DNA of 64,000 nucleotides from Ensifer adhaerens (lineage in GTDB: Bacteria; Pseudomonadota; Alphaproteobacteria; Rhizobiales; Rhizobiaceae). The translations under genes were made by a program, and so were the position numbers. Shown in pieces: positions 35,292 through 47,260 of this stretch (position 1 is its first letter; each line of letters opens with the position of its first letter). The stretch is from positions 124,001-188,000 of the forward strand of contig NZ_LGAP01000007.1 of NCBI RefSeq assembly GCF_001270265.1. Reading direction: 5' to 3'. Under the pieces are notes generated by a model, which saw nothing but the letters and a program-made list of their open reading frames with translations, was not told where the DNA came from and did not search any database.

Positions 35292-36683
35292 TCACCATTT
35301 GCGCGAACGGCTGGCAGCCTTGCTGGCGACAGTGCCGCGGCGGCCTTCGCCGTTCTGATTGAGCAAGCCCTTGACCGCCGGTGAGGCAACCACTTCGCCA
35401 CGCTGCGCCAAGGCCTCGTGGTTGGCGACGATGTCCTCGAGCTGGTAGAGATAGTTGACCATAAGGCCATGCGCCTGCTGCATCGCCTTGGCCGAGCGGT
35501 CGCCGAGAAAGTTCAGCCTCTCCAGTCGGGCGCCGTTGCCGAGATGAAACCGCGCCACCGGGTCGATTGGGCGACCCTCCGGTGTCCGTTCCATCAGGAA
35601 ATAGCGCGCCGCAAGCGGCAGCAGCACGCGCTCCACCTCGACCGCCATGTTCTCGTCATCGGCCCATTTCGGGTCATCGAGCAGCGTCAGAGCCTTGCGA
35701 TCCGCAGCCGACAGGTCACTCGCGGCATTGTGGGACTTGAGCCACCGGGCAAAGCCTGGAACGGGCGAGAGCGTGACGAAATTCTTCAGCGATGGTAGGT
35801 CCTTGCGCAGGTCTTCCACCACCTGCTTGATCAGGAAATTGCCGAAGGAAATGCCGCGCAAACCGTCCTGGCAATTGGAGATCGAATAGAAGACGGCGGT
35901 CGTCGCCTCGTCGGCATTGATCTGCTCGCGACCCTCGTCGAGAACGTCGCCAATAGCACTCGGCATCCATCGCGTGAGCGCCACTTCGACGAAGACAAGC
36001 GGTTCGTCCGTGAGCCTCGGATGGAAGAAGGCGAAGCAGCGGCGATCGGCGGGGGCCAACCGGCGGCGCAATTCTTCCCAGCCGGAAATCTCGTGCACGG
36101 CTTCGTATTTGATGATCTTTTCCAGGATGTGAGCCGGCGTCGACCAATCGATCGGCCGAAGCGTCAGGAAGCCGCGGTTGAACCAGGAACCGAAGAGGTG
36201 GGTGAAATCGGCGTCGAGCGCCTGGAAGCCGGTGGCTTGCTCTTTGGAGGCAATCAGCTGCTCACGCATCCGGACGAGCTTGGCCGTACCGCTCGGCGCG
36301 TGGTTCAATCGGCGCAGCAGTTCCTGCCGCCGCGGTTCGGCCGCCTGGTGGAGGGCAATAATCGCGGTTGAACTCTTGTCGGCGCGGTAATTTTCAATCG
36401 CCTGGTCGAGTTTTGCCGTGTCGGGTCCGAACTTGTCGGAAAGCATTTGAAAGAACCGCTGCACTCCCTCGGCGTCGAGTGCGTCCCAGCGGGCGAGTAT
36501 TTCGGCGGCAAGGGCCATGCCGGAAGCTTCGCCCCGGCTCGATAGCAGCATCTCGCAGAGAGTTTCGAGATCGGCCTTGGTTGCGACCCCGGAGGCGCGT
36601 GAACTGGAAAACAGGAGCTTGCGTCCGCGATCGGTGATGCTCTGCAGCATGTCCGTGAAAAAAGAGGCCTCTGGCATGCCCAT
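35292..36683 (-). CDS. matA: malonyl-CoA decarboxylase MatA
   Basis: The product (463 residues from ATG 36683, with AGAAGG upstream; ATG 36677 is equally possible) belongs to the MCD family. Recognisable are the helical N-terminal domain (LCEMLLSSRGEASGMALAAE), and the acetyltransferase-like catalytic domain: FAFFHPRLTDEPLVFVEVAL, SISNCQDGLRGISFGNFLIK and FVTLSPVPGFARWLKSH. It converts malonyl-CoA to acetyl-CoA and CO2. It is the first gene of matABC, divergent from matR. Confidence 0.95.
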   Translation of the reverse strand: MGMPEASFFTDMLQSITDRGRKLLFSSSRASGVATKADLETLCEMLLSSRGEASGMALAAEILARWDALDAEGVQRFFQMLSDKFGPDTAKLDQAIENYRADKSSTAIIALHQAAEPRRQELLRRLNHAPSGTAKLVRMREQLIASKEQATGFQALDADFTHLFGSWFNRGFLTLRPIDWSTPAHILEKIIKYEAVHEISGWEELRRRLAPADRRCFAFFHPRLTDEPLVFVEVALTRWMPSAIGDVLDEGREQINADEATTAVFYSISNCQDGLRGISFGNFLIKQVVEDLRKDLPSLKNFVTLSPVPGFARWLKSHNAASDLSAADRKALTLLDDPKWADDENMAVEVERVLLPLAARYFLMERTPEGRPIDPVARFHLGNGARLERLNFLGDRSAKAMQQAHGLMVNYLYQLEDIVANHEALAQRGEVVASPAVKGLLNQNGEGRRGTVASKAASRSRKW

Positions 36684-36766
36684 TCTCCCCTTCTCAAATC
36701 GCTGACCTGGTTGCGTTCTGCTTCCCATCGAGCGGCCTCGTCTGTAGTATGTAAGCTGTCACATTG

Positions 36767-36774
36767 CGTATACG
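36767..36774. promoter_or_regulatory. second MatR-type half-site palindrome (CGTATACG)
   Basis: CGTATACG, inside TTGCGTATACGACG, shares the TATA core of the nearby 14-bp operator and lies in the matA-matR intergenic region. It may be a secondary site. Confidence 0.4.
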
Positions 36775-36784
36775 ACGTCAATTG

Positions 36785-36798
36785 TCTTGTATACAAGA
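36785..36798. promoter_or_regulatory. MatR operator, 14-bp perfect palindrome
   Basis: TCTTGTATACAAGA is a perfect palindrome between the divergent matA and matR genes. It closely matches the site I recall for Rhizobium MatR (TCTTGTA/TACACGA). It also shows that the TTG at 36787, inside the operator, is not the matR start. Confidence 0.8.
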
Positions 36799-36807
36799 TC
36801 GATATTT

Positions 36808-37479
36808 ATGTATGAGGAAGCGGAACAGATGTCCGAAAATGTCGGCCGATGGCTTCGGGACGAGATTGAAACCGCAATTCTTTCCAACGAGTTCTCCCCT
36901 GGCGAGCGCTTGGACGAAATGGTGCTTGCCAGTCGTTTCGGAGTCTCACGGACGCCGGTGCGCGAAGCGCTGATGCAGCTCGACGCCATCGGCCTGATCG
37001 AAATTCGACCTCGCAGAGGGGCCGTCGTCATCGATCCGGGACCGCACCGCGTCTATGAGATGTTCGAGGTGATGGCGGAACTGGAGGGGCTCGCCGGATC
37101 GCTGGCCGCGCGTAGGCTAGACGATAAGACCCGCGAAGCGATCGCGGCAGCGCACAGGCGTTGTGAGCTTTCGGCGGAGGCCGGTGACAGCGATGCTTAT
37201 TATTACGACAACGAGGCATTCCATAAGGCGATCTACGCCGCCAGCCGGAGCGACTTCCTCGAGGAGCAGTGCACGCAATTGCACCGCCGCCTGCGCCCCT
37301 ATCGACGGCTTCAACTGCGCGTCCGCAATCGGCTCGCGACATCCTTCACGGAACATTGTGCCATTGTCGATGTCATTTTTGCCGGGGACGGGGAGGAGGC
37401 GCGGCGCCTGCTCAGGGCGCATGTCGGGATTCAGGGCGAGAGGTTCAGCGATCTGGTTGCAAGCATGGCGACCAGATGA
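36808..37479 (+). CDS. matR: GntR-family (FadR/FCD) regulator MatR
   Basis: About 223 residues from ATG 36808; ATG 36829 (MSENVGRWLRDEIETAILSN) with GAGGAAGCGG upstream is also plausible. The winged HTH is typical of GntR proteins (FSPGERLDEMVLASRFGVSR, TPVREALMQLDAIGLIEIRP). The FCD ligand domain has the metal/ligand residues in DNEAFHKAIYAAS and FTEHCAIVDVIFAGDGEEA. In Rhizobium, MatR represses or activates matABC in response to malonate. The palindromes in the 125-bp divergent region are its likely sites. Confidence 0.92.
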   Translation: MYEEAEQMSENVGRWLRDEIETAILSNEFSPGERLDEMVLASRFGVSRTPVREALMQLDAIGLIEIRPRRGAVVIDPGPHRVYEMFEVMAELEGLAGSLAARRLDDKTREAIAAAHRRCELSAEAGDSDAYYYDNEAFHKAIYAASRSDFLEEQCTQLHRRLRPYRRLQLRVRNRLATSFTEHCAIVDVIFAGDGEEARRLLRAHVGIQGERFSDLVASMATR

Positions 37480-37559
37480 CCGACCTCGAACCTCGGACGA
37501 CGGCAGGGACTGCTATCTTGACGCGGTTCTTCGGCACTCCTCCCGTTCAGCGGCTCGGG

Positions 37560-37860
37560 ACGGGCGCTCCGCCGCGATAGTCGTAAAAGCCCCTCCCGAC
37601 CTTCCGCCACAGCCAGCCGGGCCGGCATATTTCACCAGCAGCGGGCCGGGCCGGGTACTTAGTATCGGCGAGCCCGCCTTGGAAAACGTTCATGATGTCG
37701 AGGCGATGAAGTCGGCGAGTTCCAACGGTCCCATTGGATGATTAGCGCCGAGCTTCATGCTCTGCTCGATATCGACAATCGAACCGACGCCTTCGTAGAG
37801 CGTATAGACCGAATCGTTGATCATCTGAATCAGGATTTTCCTGATCTCTATGGGAGGAAC
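37560..37860 (-). pseudogene. 3-hydroxybutyryl-CoA dehydrogenase, C-terminal remnant
   Basis: The minus strand reads REIRKILIQMINDSVYTLYE, GVGSIVDIEQSMKLGANHP, MGPLELADFI, and after stops and shifts LDIMNVFQGGLADTKY and VGRGFYDYRGGA. These are the consecutive conserved blocks of the C-terminal 3HCDH domain. The NAD-binding N-terminal half is missing and at least two frame changes interrupt the rest. The fragment abuts the truncated traG end, marking a recombination joint near 37860-37980. Confidence 0.8.
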
Positions 37861-37977
37861 TTCCCTCGGGAGACTGTGACTTCCATCTTTGTCTTTATCC
37901 CAACGAGTGTCACGTCACCTGCTTCTTCGCGCCGCCGGAGGGCATATGAGAACGACAGAGTTGCCAGCAGTTCGAAT

Positions 37978-38868
37978 CTATTCAAGGCGAAGAAGCTGGT
38001 CCGACATCGTGCTCGATGCCAACTGCAACGTCGAGAGGTTTCGCCGTGTTCGGGATTCCTCTGCAACGATGTTGAGGATGAGACCCGCGATCAGTGCCTT
38101 GGCTTCCTCATTCCAATGGGCCTCCCCGGACATGGCGGGTTGGTCGCAGACAAGGGCATCGGCTAGCGTGCTGGCGTCTTCCGCGACATCGAGGCCGTCA
38201 CGGTCGAGAGCATCAAGGGGATTGAACGCGGCAGAAGGCTGTCCCGACACACCAAAAGGATCCAGCACATAGACCGGTCCGAATTTTAGGCGAGCGCGAC
38301 CGGTGATCTTGGCATTCTCGCCCTTGGGGTCGATGCAGATCACAGAACGATCGGCAGTCAGAAGATTGGGGATGATGGTACCGATTCCCTTGCCGGTCCG
38401 CGTCGGCGCCATGGTCAGCAGATGGGCTGGGCCGTCATAACGCAGCAGCTTACCGCTCTTGCCGTTGCGTCCGATCAAAAGCCCGCCGCTGGCAGACGTG
38501 AGAGGGGCTATTTCCTTGTTGGTGGCGAAGCGCGCCGAGCCGTGTGTGTCATCATCACCGGTTTCTCCAAAATGCAGAATGATCGGCGCGGTGATGGCCC
38601 GAAACGTGACGAGGGCAATGATCGCCAATGTTATGAGGTCCAGGGAGATATACGGGATTGTTCCCGAACCATAGCCGAGATCCTTCAAGGCAAACCGACC
38701 GCCCATTCCGACGACATTGAGAATGGCGAGCATGAATAGGATTTGCAGGACGGGTTTCCATACCCGGAAAGGCAATTTGATCAACCCGACGAACGCCCAG
38801 ATCGGGTCACGAAGAGCGGCGCGTGTCATGTTCCTCGATGCGGCCCATGCTAGGCGGGGATGGATCAT
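37978..38868 (-). pseudogene. traG: TraG/VirD4-type coupling protein, C-terminally truncated
   Basis: The 296-residue frame has the N-terminal membrane helices (AFVGLIKLPFRVWKPVLQIL, LITLAIIALVTFRAITAPII) and Walker A (LLTMAPTRTGKGIGTIIPNL) with the following VICIDPKGENAKITGRARLK. Family members have about 550-650 residues; here the frame stops after STMSDQLLRLE, before Walker B and the hexamer-forming C-terminal half. It cannot drive conjugation by itself. Its ATG overlaps the traD stop by four bases. On related plasmids the order traG-traD-traC faces oriT and traA, as here. Confidence 0.85.
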
Positions 38869-39167
38869 CCATTCGTCTCCGCATCGCTCCCTCTGTTCGC
38901 GTGCGCGGTTTCCTGTATCAGCAGGCCGGCGAACAGCTGTTTATCAATCTCGCGCGTGAGGAATCCGGGGAGTTCTTGGGCCAACCAATCGGTCAGCGCG
39001 CGCGAAACGTCGTCTTTGCCATGTTCGAGGCGATCGAGCACGAGCGCTCCTAGCAAAACCTTGCGCCTGGTGTCCTCAGCGCGCTCCTGTTTTCCCAATC
39101 GGGCTTTTAGCGTTTTTCGTTGCGCTTCGAGCTGAGCCAGGCGTTCCTCTATGCTCTTTCGTGCCAT
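38865..39167 (-). CDS. traD: conjugal transfer protein TraD (mobilisation accessory)
   Basis: A 100-residue charged, helical protein (MARKSIEERLAQLEAQRKTL, KARLGKQERAEDTRRKVLLG, ALVLDRLEHGKD) matching the short TraD proteins of Ti/Sym-type transfer regions, which assist relaxosome assembly. The last third (FLTREIDKQLFAGLLIQETA) is usual for the family. It is translationally coupled to traG. The traC gene that normally precedes it is not found in the 625 bases up to traA. Confidence 0.8.
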   Translation of the reverse strand: MARKSIEERLAQLEAQRKTLKARLGKQERAEDTRRKVLLGALVLDRLEHGKDDVSRALTDWLAQELPGFLTREIDKQLFAGLLIQETAHANRGSDAETNG

Positions 39168-39793
39168 CCTGTTTCCTTTCGCTTGTGGACGTCGGGTTTC
39201 AGATGAAGGAGGGCGCCTGTCTGCGCCTCTCCCGAACTAGCTAATTCGAACTATCAGTTGCTTCGACGCCTTCGCTGAGACATGCAAAGTCACAGTTTGC
39301 GAAATCGAACTCCGGCGATTGCTTTGCAACGTGTTTGCCGACGACATCAAGATTGGCCCAACTGCAGGTGGAGATGTACGCCGCACCACATCGGTTGCCT
39401 TCTTGCTGGGGGTGCAAGCGAATTCGTGAACCGGCTGCTTTCGATAAGCAGTACCGTGACGATCTATGTCACTTTGTCGCCGTTGTTCGGGGAGCGCCAA
39501 TGTCCCGACTCGAGCACCAGCCTCGTCTTGAAGTTTGCGCATTCTGTCGATCCCTGATTTGCTCGACCAGCATATCCGATTGCGCGAGCATCTCAATGAA
39601 ATTTTGCAATCAAAGGTTACTTTAATCTCAAGCATCCACCTCATATCTCATGATGAGAACCGCTTCATGTAGGGCCTGCCTGAACGTTACATCGCGGCCG
39701 AGTTATCGCAGCGAACGAATTTATAAGGGCGCACTTACGAGTTGCTGTGCAACTCGGTGCTTGGTATGGTTGTGCGACTTTGGAGGGTGTCGT
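39168..39793. other. intergenic region with oriT; traC missing
   Basis: No traC-like coding sequence can be read on the minus strand, and no other gene is supported. The right end contains the oriT hairpin and the promoter of traA. The left part looks like unrelated inserted DNA. Confidence 0.55.
39725..39766 (+). other. origin of transfer (oriT), Ti/Sym plasmid type
   Basis: AAGGGCGCA (39725-39733) is the nic-region core of quick-transfer Ti/Sym oriT sites, followed as expected by a hairpin: CGAGTTGC-TGT-GCAACTCG (39738-39756), and a C-rich/GGTGCTTGG tail. It lies 30-70 bases upstream of the traA start, the conserved position. The nick site is inferred from the family. Confidence 0.75.
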
Positions 39794-42700
39794 TTGGCCA
39801 TCTACCATTGCAGCATGAAACCGATCGCACGAAGCGGCGGCCGAAGCGCGGTTGCCGCGATCGCCTATCGATCCGCGACGAAGATCGTCAACGAGCGCGA
39901 CGGCATCGTGCATGACTTCACGCAGAAGCGAGGGGTCGAACACTCCGAGATCATTCTTCCCGATGGTGTCGATGCATCGTGGGCACTGGATCGCTCAACG
40001 CTTTGGAATGCAGTGGAGCGCGCCGAGGTTCGCAAGGATGCTCGGGTTGCGCGTGAGTTTGAAATCGCACTTCCACATGAGGTGAGTGCGGCCGATCGTT
40101 TGGCACTGACACGCGGCTTTGCGCGGGAACTGGCAAACCGTTATGGCGCCGCGGTGGATTTCTCCATCCACCAGCCGCAAGGCGAAAGCGATATCCGGAA
40201 TTTTCACGCCCATGTGGTGATGACGACACGGGTGGTGACCGAGCATGGGCTCGGCGAGAAGACGCTGATCGAGCGCGAGAACAAATGGCTCCTGAACAAC
40301 GATCAGCCGACATCGCATATGCAGCTTCGCGATATCCGACAACTCTGGGAGCACCGTGCAAACCGGCATCTGGCAAGACTCGGATTGGATGTTCGGGTAG
40401 ACCACCGCTCCCATTTGGAACGCGGTCTCGAGATCGAGCCGACCGAGCATATGGGCGTCCATGCTTCGCAGATGGACCGGCGTGGGCTGGACGTGTCGCG
40501 AGCACGGATTGATAGGAAGGCGGCGCGGTCGAATGCCGACCTGATCCGCAGGAAGCCCGAGCAGGTTCTGTCCATCATCACCGGCGAGAAGAGTGTGTTT
40601 GACCGCCATGATGTCGCCCGCGCGCTGCATCGCTACATCGACGACGTGAACGGGTTTCGCAATGCCTTTGCGGCGGTCATGGCGTCACCGGCATTGGTCG
40701 AGTTGAAGCCTGAGACGGGAAGGGAACTGGCGCGGTATTCGACGCGCGAGATGGGGGAGATCGAGCATGCCATGGTCGCGAGCGCCGAGCGGATGGACCA
40801 GTCGTTGCGCCACGGCGTTGAACGGCTTCATGTCGATCAGGCACTGAGCATCCAGAACGATGCGATCAGGGCAAGGCTAGCTGCCTCGCTCTCTGGAAAA
40901 GTTGAACACGGTGAAATGGGGCTCACCGATCAGGAGCGGGCGATCGAGCGTTCCGGGTTGAGCGAGGAGCAGCGCGTCGCCGTTGAGTATGTCACCGGTC
41001 CGGCGCAGATCGCGGCGGTGATTGGCTTTGCGGGCGCCGGAAAATCCACCATGCTTGCTGCTGCGCGCGATGCCTGGGAGCGGCAGGGTTACCGGGTCCA
41101 TGGTGCAGCACTTGCCGGAAAAGCGGCGGAGGGATTGGAGGAATCCTCCGGCATTGCCGCGCGCACGTTGGCGTCGTGGGAGTATGGCTGGCAGGCGGGC
41201 AGGGGGCAGCTTGGCAAGGGCGACGTTCTGGTGATCGACGAGGCCGGCATGGTCGGAAGTCAGCAGTTGGCGAGGTTCGTGATCGAGGCCGAGGCACGGG
41301 GTGCGAAGCTCGTCCTTGTCGGTGATCACGAACAGCTTCAGGCGATCAGGGCGGGATCTCCGTTCCGGGCGATTGCGGAACGTGTCGGTGCTGTCGAGCT
41401 TTCCGAAATTCGCCGGCAGAGTGAAGCTTGGCAGCGGGAGGCGTCGTTCGCATTCGCCACCCATCGCACGGGTGAGGGGCTTGTCGCCTATGCCGATCGC
41501 GGCGCTGTAAACTTCTCGGAGATTAGGGACGAGGCGCGCGCCGTTTTGGTCCGTGATTATCTCTCCGATCTGGCAAAACGCTCGTCCGGATCGCGGATTG
41601 CATTGGCGCATCGGCGCATCGATGTTCGTGCAATCAATGCCGATATCCGTGTGTCGCTTCAGGAGCGCGGGCGGCTGGCTCGAGGCGGACAAGAGCAGGG
41701 TGAGCTTGGGCGCGAGGTCGTCTATCAGACCAATGACGGCAAGCGGTCTTTTGCGCCGGGCGACCGGATTGCGTTGCTGGAGAACAATCGCGACCTCGAT
41801 GTTAAAAATGGGATGCTAGGAACGGTGCTAGCCGTCGGGCCGGGTGCACTACAGATACGTCTCGACGGCGGCGGGCAAAACAATGGCCGTGTGGTATCCA
41901 TACCCGTGAATAGTTATCAGGCCTTTGACCATGGCTATGCGACGACCATTCACAAATCCCAAGGGGCAACTGTCGATCGCGCATTCGTCATGGCGTCCGG
42001 CACTATGGATCGGCATCTGACCTACGTTGCCATGACGCGCCACCGCGATCTTGTGCAGCTCTATGTCGGTCGCGACGAGCTGAAGGACATGAAGGCACTC
42101 AGCACCAGCATGAGCCGATCGGGCGCGAAGGAAACGACGCTCGATTACGCGCGCGTCTTTGCCGAGCGGCGAGGTATTGCGGAAGAGTTCGGTGTCCGCA
42201 GCGAGATTGCTGTCACCCTTTCGCCAGGTCCGGCTGAGGACCGGTCTGTTGCTCCCGACAAGGCTGATGAGCGCGTTCGCGCGGGGCTCCAGCCGTCGGT
42301 CAAAGTTGGTGCGCAGCAGCGCGGTCAGGGTATCGAGATGCCGCCTGAAAAGGTCGAGCCGCTTGTGCCGGCGGTCTCGCGTTATTCCCGCAGCGTCGAG
42401 GATGTGGCGCGCGAGAAGGCAAGGCCCGACTTCGAGCGGGCGATGGAGGCGGTGCGGTCCATTGGTCGGCATGTCTATGTCGATCCGGACGGTGTTGCCG
42501 GCAAGCTCAGCGTTGCCATCATGGACACGGGCATGGCGGCGCAAGCGCTGGCGGCATCCGTTGCCGAGCGTCCGGAGCAATTTGGACAGCTACGTGGCAA
42601 GTCCGGTCTTCTGGGCAACAACAAGGAGCGCAAGGCCGCGCGCCATTACGCCAAGGCGCTGGGCCACCACGTCGCGTCGGCCGGTCGGACCTGGGAACGC

Positions 42701-43102
42701 CGACTTGAGGCCGAGTGCCAGTCGGAAAAATGGAACCGCGAGAAGCGGGATGTCGTCGAGGTTCCGGGGCTCACACCCCGAAGTGAGGCCATCCTGAAGC
42801 AGCTCGACGGCTTGTCGCGATCGGAGAAGCCGAAATTCCTCGAGCAGCTATCCGGCACGCCGGAAGGAAAGCAGGCGCTTGAGGAGGCGAGACAAGTTGC
42901 CCAGGCACTGGAGCAGCGATTTGGCAGCGCTGACCCGCGCGATTTGAAGAAGGAAAACCTGCGGCTTGGGCCGGACGTTTTCGCCAACCTTGAACGGATC
43001 AAGGCTACGGCCCGCATTGCCGATCGCGCTCAGCGAGCAGAGCTGTCGCGTCAATATGAGCTGAAGCGGAGCCTCAACAAGGGGCTGGGTTTGGGGATGT
43101 GA
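39794..43102 (+). CDS. traA: TraA relaxase-helicase of Ti/Sym-type conjugation
   Basis: The start is TTG 39794 (MAIYHCSMKPIARSGG), with GGAGGG eight bases upstream; the frame continues 48 codons further through the oriT and is not native. The 1102-residue protein equals Ti-plasmid TraA in length. N-terminal MobA/MobL relaxase: HSEIILPDG, ANRYGAAVDFSIHQPQGESD and the metal His pair in NFHAHVVMTTR. Central RecD-like helicase: GFAGAGKSTMLAAARD (Walker A), VLVIDEAGMVGSQQLARF (Walker B), LVGDHEQLQAIRAGSPF, and GYATTIHKSQGATVDRAFVM ... YVAMTRHR. The C-terminus is the usual extended domain. It nicks oriT and unwinds the strand. traF and traB, which normally follow, are absent. Confidence 0.95.
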   Translation: MAIYHCSMKPIARSGGRSAVAAIAYRSATKIVNERDGIVHDFTQKRGVEHSEIILPDGVDASWALDRSTLWNAVERAEVRKDARVAREFEIALPHEVSAADRLALTRGFARELANRYGAAVDFSIHQPQGESDIRNFHAHVVMTTRVVTEHGLGEKTLIERENKWLLNNDQPTSHMQLRDIRQLWEHRANRHLARLGLDVRVDHRSHLERGLEIEPTEHMGVHASQMDRRGLDVSRARIDRKAARSNADLIRRKPEQVLSIITGEKSVFDRHDVARALHRYIDDVNGFRNAFAAVMASPALVELKPETGRELARYSTREMGEIEHAMVASAERMDQSLRHGVERLHVDQALSIQNDAIRARLAASLSGKVEHGEMGLTDQERAIERSGLSEEQRVAVEYVTGPAQIAAVIGFAGAGKSTMLAAARDAWERQGYRVHGAALAGKAAEGLEESSGIAARTLASWEYGWQAGRGQLGKGDVLVIDEAGMVGSQQLARFVIEAEARGAKLVLVGDHEQLQAIRAGSPFRAIAERVGAVELSEIRRQSEAWQREASFAFATHRTGEGLVAYADRGAVNFSEIRDEARAVLVRDYLSDLAKRSSGSRIALAHRRIDVRAINADIRVSLQERGRLARGGQEQGELGREVVYQTNDGKRSFAPGDRIALLENNRDLDVKNGMLGTVLAVGPGALQIRLDGGGQNNGRVVSIPVNSYQAFDHGYATTIHKSQGATVDRAFVMASGTMDRHLTYVAMTRHRDLVQLYVGRDELKDMKALSTSMSRSGAKETTLDYARVFAERRGIAEEFGVRSEIAVTLSPGPAEDRSVAPDKADERVRAGLQPSVKVGAQQRGQGIEMPPEKVEPLVPAVSRYSRSVEDVAREKARPDFERAMEAVRSIGRHVYVDPDGVAGKLSVAIMDTGMAAQALAASVAERPEQFGQLRGKSGLLGNNKERKAARHYAKALGHHVASAGRTWERRLEAECQSEKWNREKRDVVEVPGLTPRSEAILKQLDGLSRSEKPKFLEQLSGTPEGKQALEEARQVAQALEQRFGSADPRDLKKENLRLGPDVFANLERIKATARIADRAQRAELSRQYELKRSLNKGLGLGM

Positions 43103-43210
43103 ACCGTTTCAACGACGCAGATGACAACTGGGCAGTTGAGGCACGGGTTGATCGTCACGCGCTTCGCAGCAAGTGGGGCAAAGCAATGCTCAATTCTCTG
43201 CAGCTACGGC

Positions 43211-43474
43211 TCAGGTGATGTTGTGCATCTCGGCGCGCGTCGGGATCGTCTGCTGGTATGTGCGGCTCATGTTCTGGACGCCGAGTCCCACGCTCGACAC
43301 CTCGAGCGAGTCGAGCTTGCGTCGTCCGATCTCTGATTTGGAAGCCCCGGTGGAAGCGGCCGGCCGTGTCGTTGTCTGAGCGACCACCGCGTTTGCGCTA
43401 GCCACGACTGTCAGACCTCCCGCTGCCAGCAGCAGTCCACGTCTGTTGAGTTCCATCCCCGTTTTCATCGTCAT
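43211..43474 (-). pseudogene. exported aldo/keto reductase, N-terminal stub
   Basis: The 87-codon frame begins MTMKTGMELNRRGLLLAAGG with a strong Shine-Dalgarno (AGGAAAGGA). A Tat/Sec-type signal is followed by RRKLDSLEVSSVGLGVQNMS and TYQQTIPTRAEMHNI, the first two strands of an aldo/keto reductase. It stops at 43211, where the sequence changes to DNA downstream of traA. About 280 residues, including the catalytic Tyr/Lys/His, are missing. Full homologues occur at 44685-45674 and 49716-50858. Confidence 0.8.
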
Positions 43475-43517
43475 CTCTGTTCCTTTCCTGGTTTGTGAGT
43501 TTTAGAGATCCCGGACC

Positions 43518-44514
43518 TCACCGCGACTGTTCCCAGAAGCGGGTGGCCTCCGCGATCCAACCTTCCGCGCTGGTACCGACGCCCGTGCCGAACCCGTGGC
43601 CAACGGAAGGAAACTTTCGATACTCGACACGCGTGCCGAGCCGCCGCAGTTCGGTGATCCGGCTTTCCATGGAGGAGGGCGGAGCGATGCCGTCATCCGA
43701 CCCCACGACGACGAAGGACGGCGGTTCGCTGTCAGAGCGGTCTGAATGCGCGGTATAGGCCATGACGACCGCTGCGGGTTTTGGCAGGTCATCCCCGCCG
43801 AACGCAGCGACCCCGTGCGATCCGATAGCCGCCGCCATCCGCGCACCGGCCGAGCTGCCCCAGAGGGAATAGCCATTCGTGGCGACATCGAGCCTTTTGC
43901 TGTTCTTGAAGACGAAGGAGATGGCGGCTGCGAGGTCCTGCGTGGGGAGCCTGCCGCCTTGGCCGACACGGTATTTCAGGACAAGGACGTTGTAGCCCAG
44001 TCGGTTGATTTCCACCGCGTAGGGAAAGCCCTCGTGGACGGAGCCGACATATGCGAACCCGCCGCCCGGCGAGACGACCGCGAACGGCGCTCCTGGCCTG
44101 CCGCGGAAGAAGAACAATCCAGTATTTGGCCTTGGTTGGGTCGTCACGTTTTTCGGCATCGGAATAGATGTCGTAGAAGACTTGGTTCCCGCCTGCCGCG
44201 TCTTCGATCATGCGGTTTAACCCGCCGAGCACCGTCGCGGTCTCGACGGCGCTGTGGTAGGGAAGCAAGTCGCCGATGTCGCGCAGCTCCATCCGCTCGT
44301 CGTAACGGCGATCGTCCCAAGGCAGGACGTGACGCGCGTAACCCAAGAATGAAGGGTGGAGCAGGATATCCCCGACCGTGCTTTTGGCGGAGAGATGACG
44401 CCGTTCGGCGTTCTCGGAACGCTCGGACGTCGGCATCGCGGTTTCGGTCCTTCCAGTCGAGGGGTCGAATAGCAGTGGCAGAGCCGCCAGGAGGACGGTC
44501 TTCAGGCTGCTCAA
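43518..44514 (-). pseudogene. exported alpha/beta hydrolase (acetyl-esterase-like), frameshifted
   Basis: A TTG at 44514 with GAAGGGAG upstream starts a signal sequence (SSLKTVLLAALPLLF). The frame reads RHVLPWDDRRYDERMELRDI and VFYDIYSDAEKRDDPTKA, then a single-base shift at about 44110-44150 moves the text to another frame: NTGLFFFRGRPGAPFAVVSP, GGGFAYVGSVHEGFPYA, the nucleophile region GYSLWGSSAGARMAAA (Ser in GSSAG), the acid in VVVGSDDGIAPPSSM and the base in FPSVGHGFGTGVG. Correcting the shift gives one protein of about 331 residues. Either a true inactivation or a sequence error. Confidence 0.8.
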
Positions 44515-44655
44515 TGGCGGACTCCCTTCAATGGTTTCCGTCGGCGCATCGATCATCCACGTGCGGCCGTGTCACGAGATGGAGGACAAGTTCTTTGGTC
44601 TCCGGCCCGAGCGGCGCTGGCGTGTTGATCTCCCAAGACGTGGCTATGGCATTGA

Positions 44656-47124
<2,469 letters not shown>

Positions 47125-47214
47125 CGGGTGTTCCGTTCTGCGCTTGGCAAGGCCGTCCTCCACGGCGAAGCTGCGGTGTCCATGCCAGAAAGATATATTC
47201 CTTGCCGACCTTTT

Positions 47215-47233
47215 CGATTAGGAGCACTAATCG
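47215..47233. promoter_or_regulatory. CGATTAG palindrome in the MFS-LysR divergent promoter
   Basis: CGATTAG-GAGCA-CTAATCG is a perfect 7-bp inverted repeat 28 bases upstream of the LysR start, with a further CTAAT at 47254. It shares the GATTAG core with sites at 51799 and 53613. Confidence 0.6.
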
Positions 47234-47260
47234 GGATGAAGCTATAAGGACGCCTAATGA

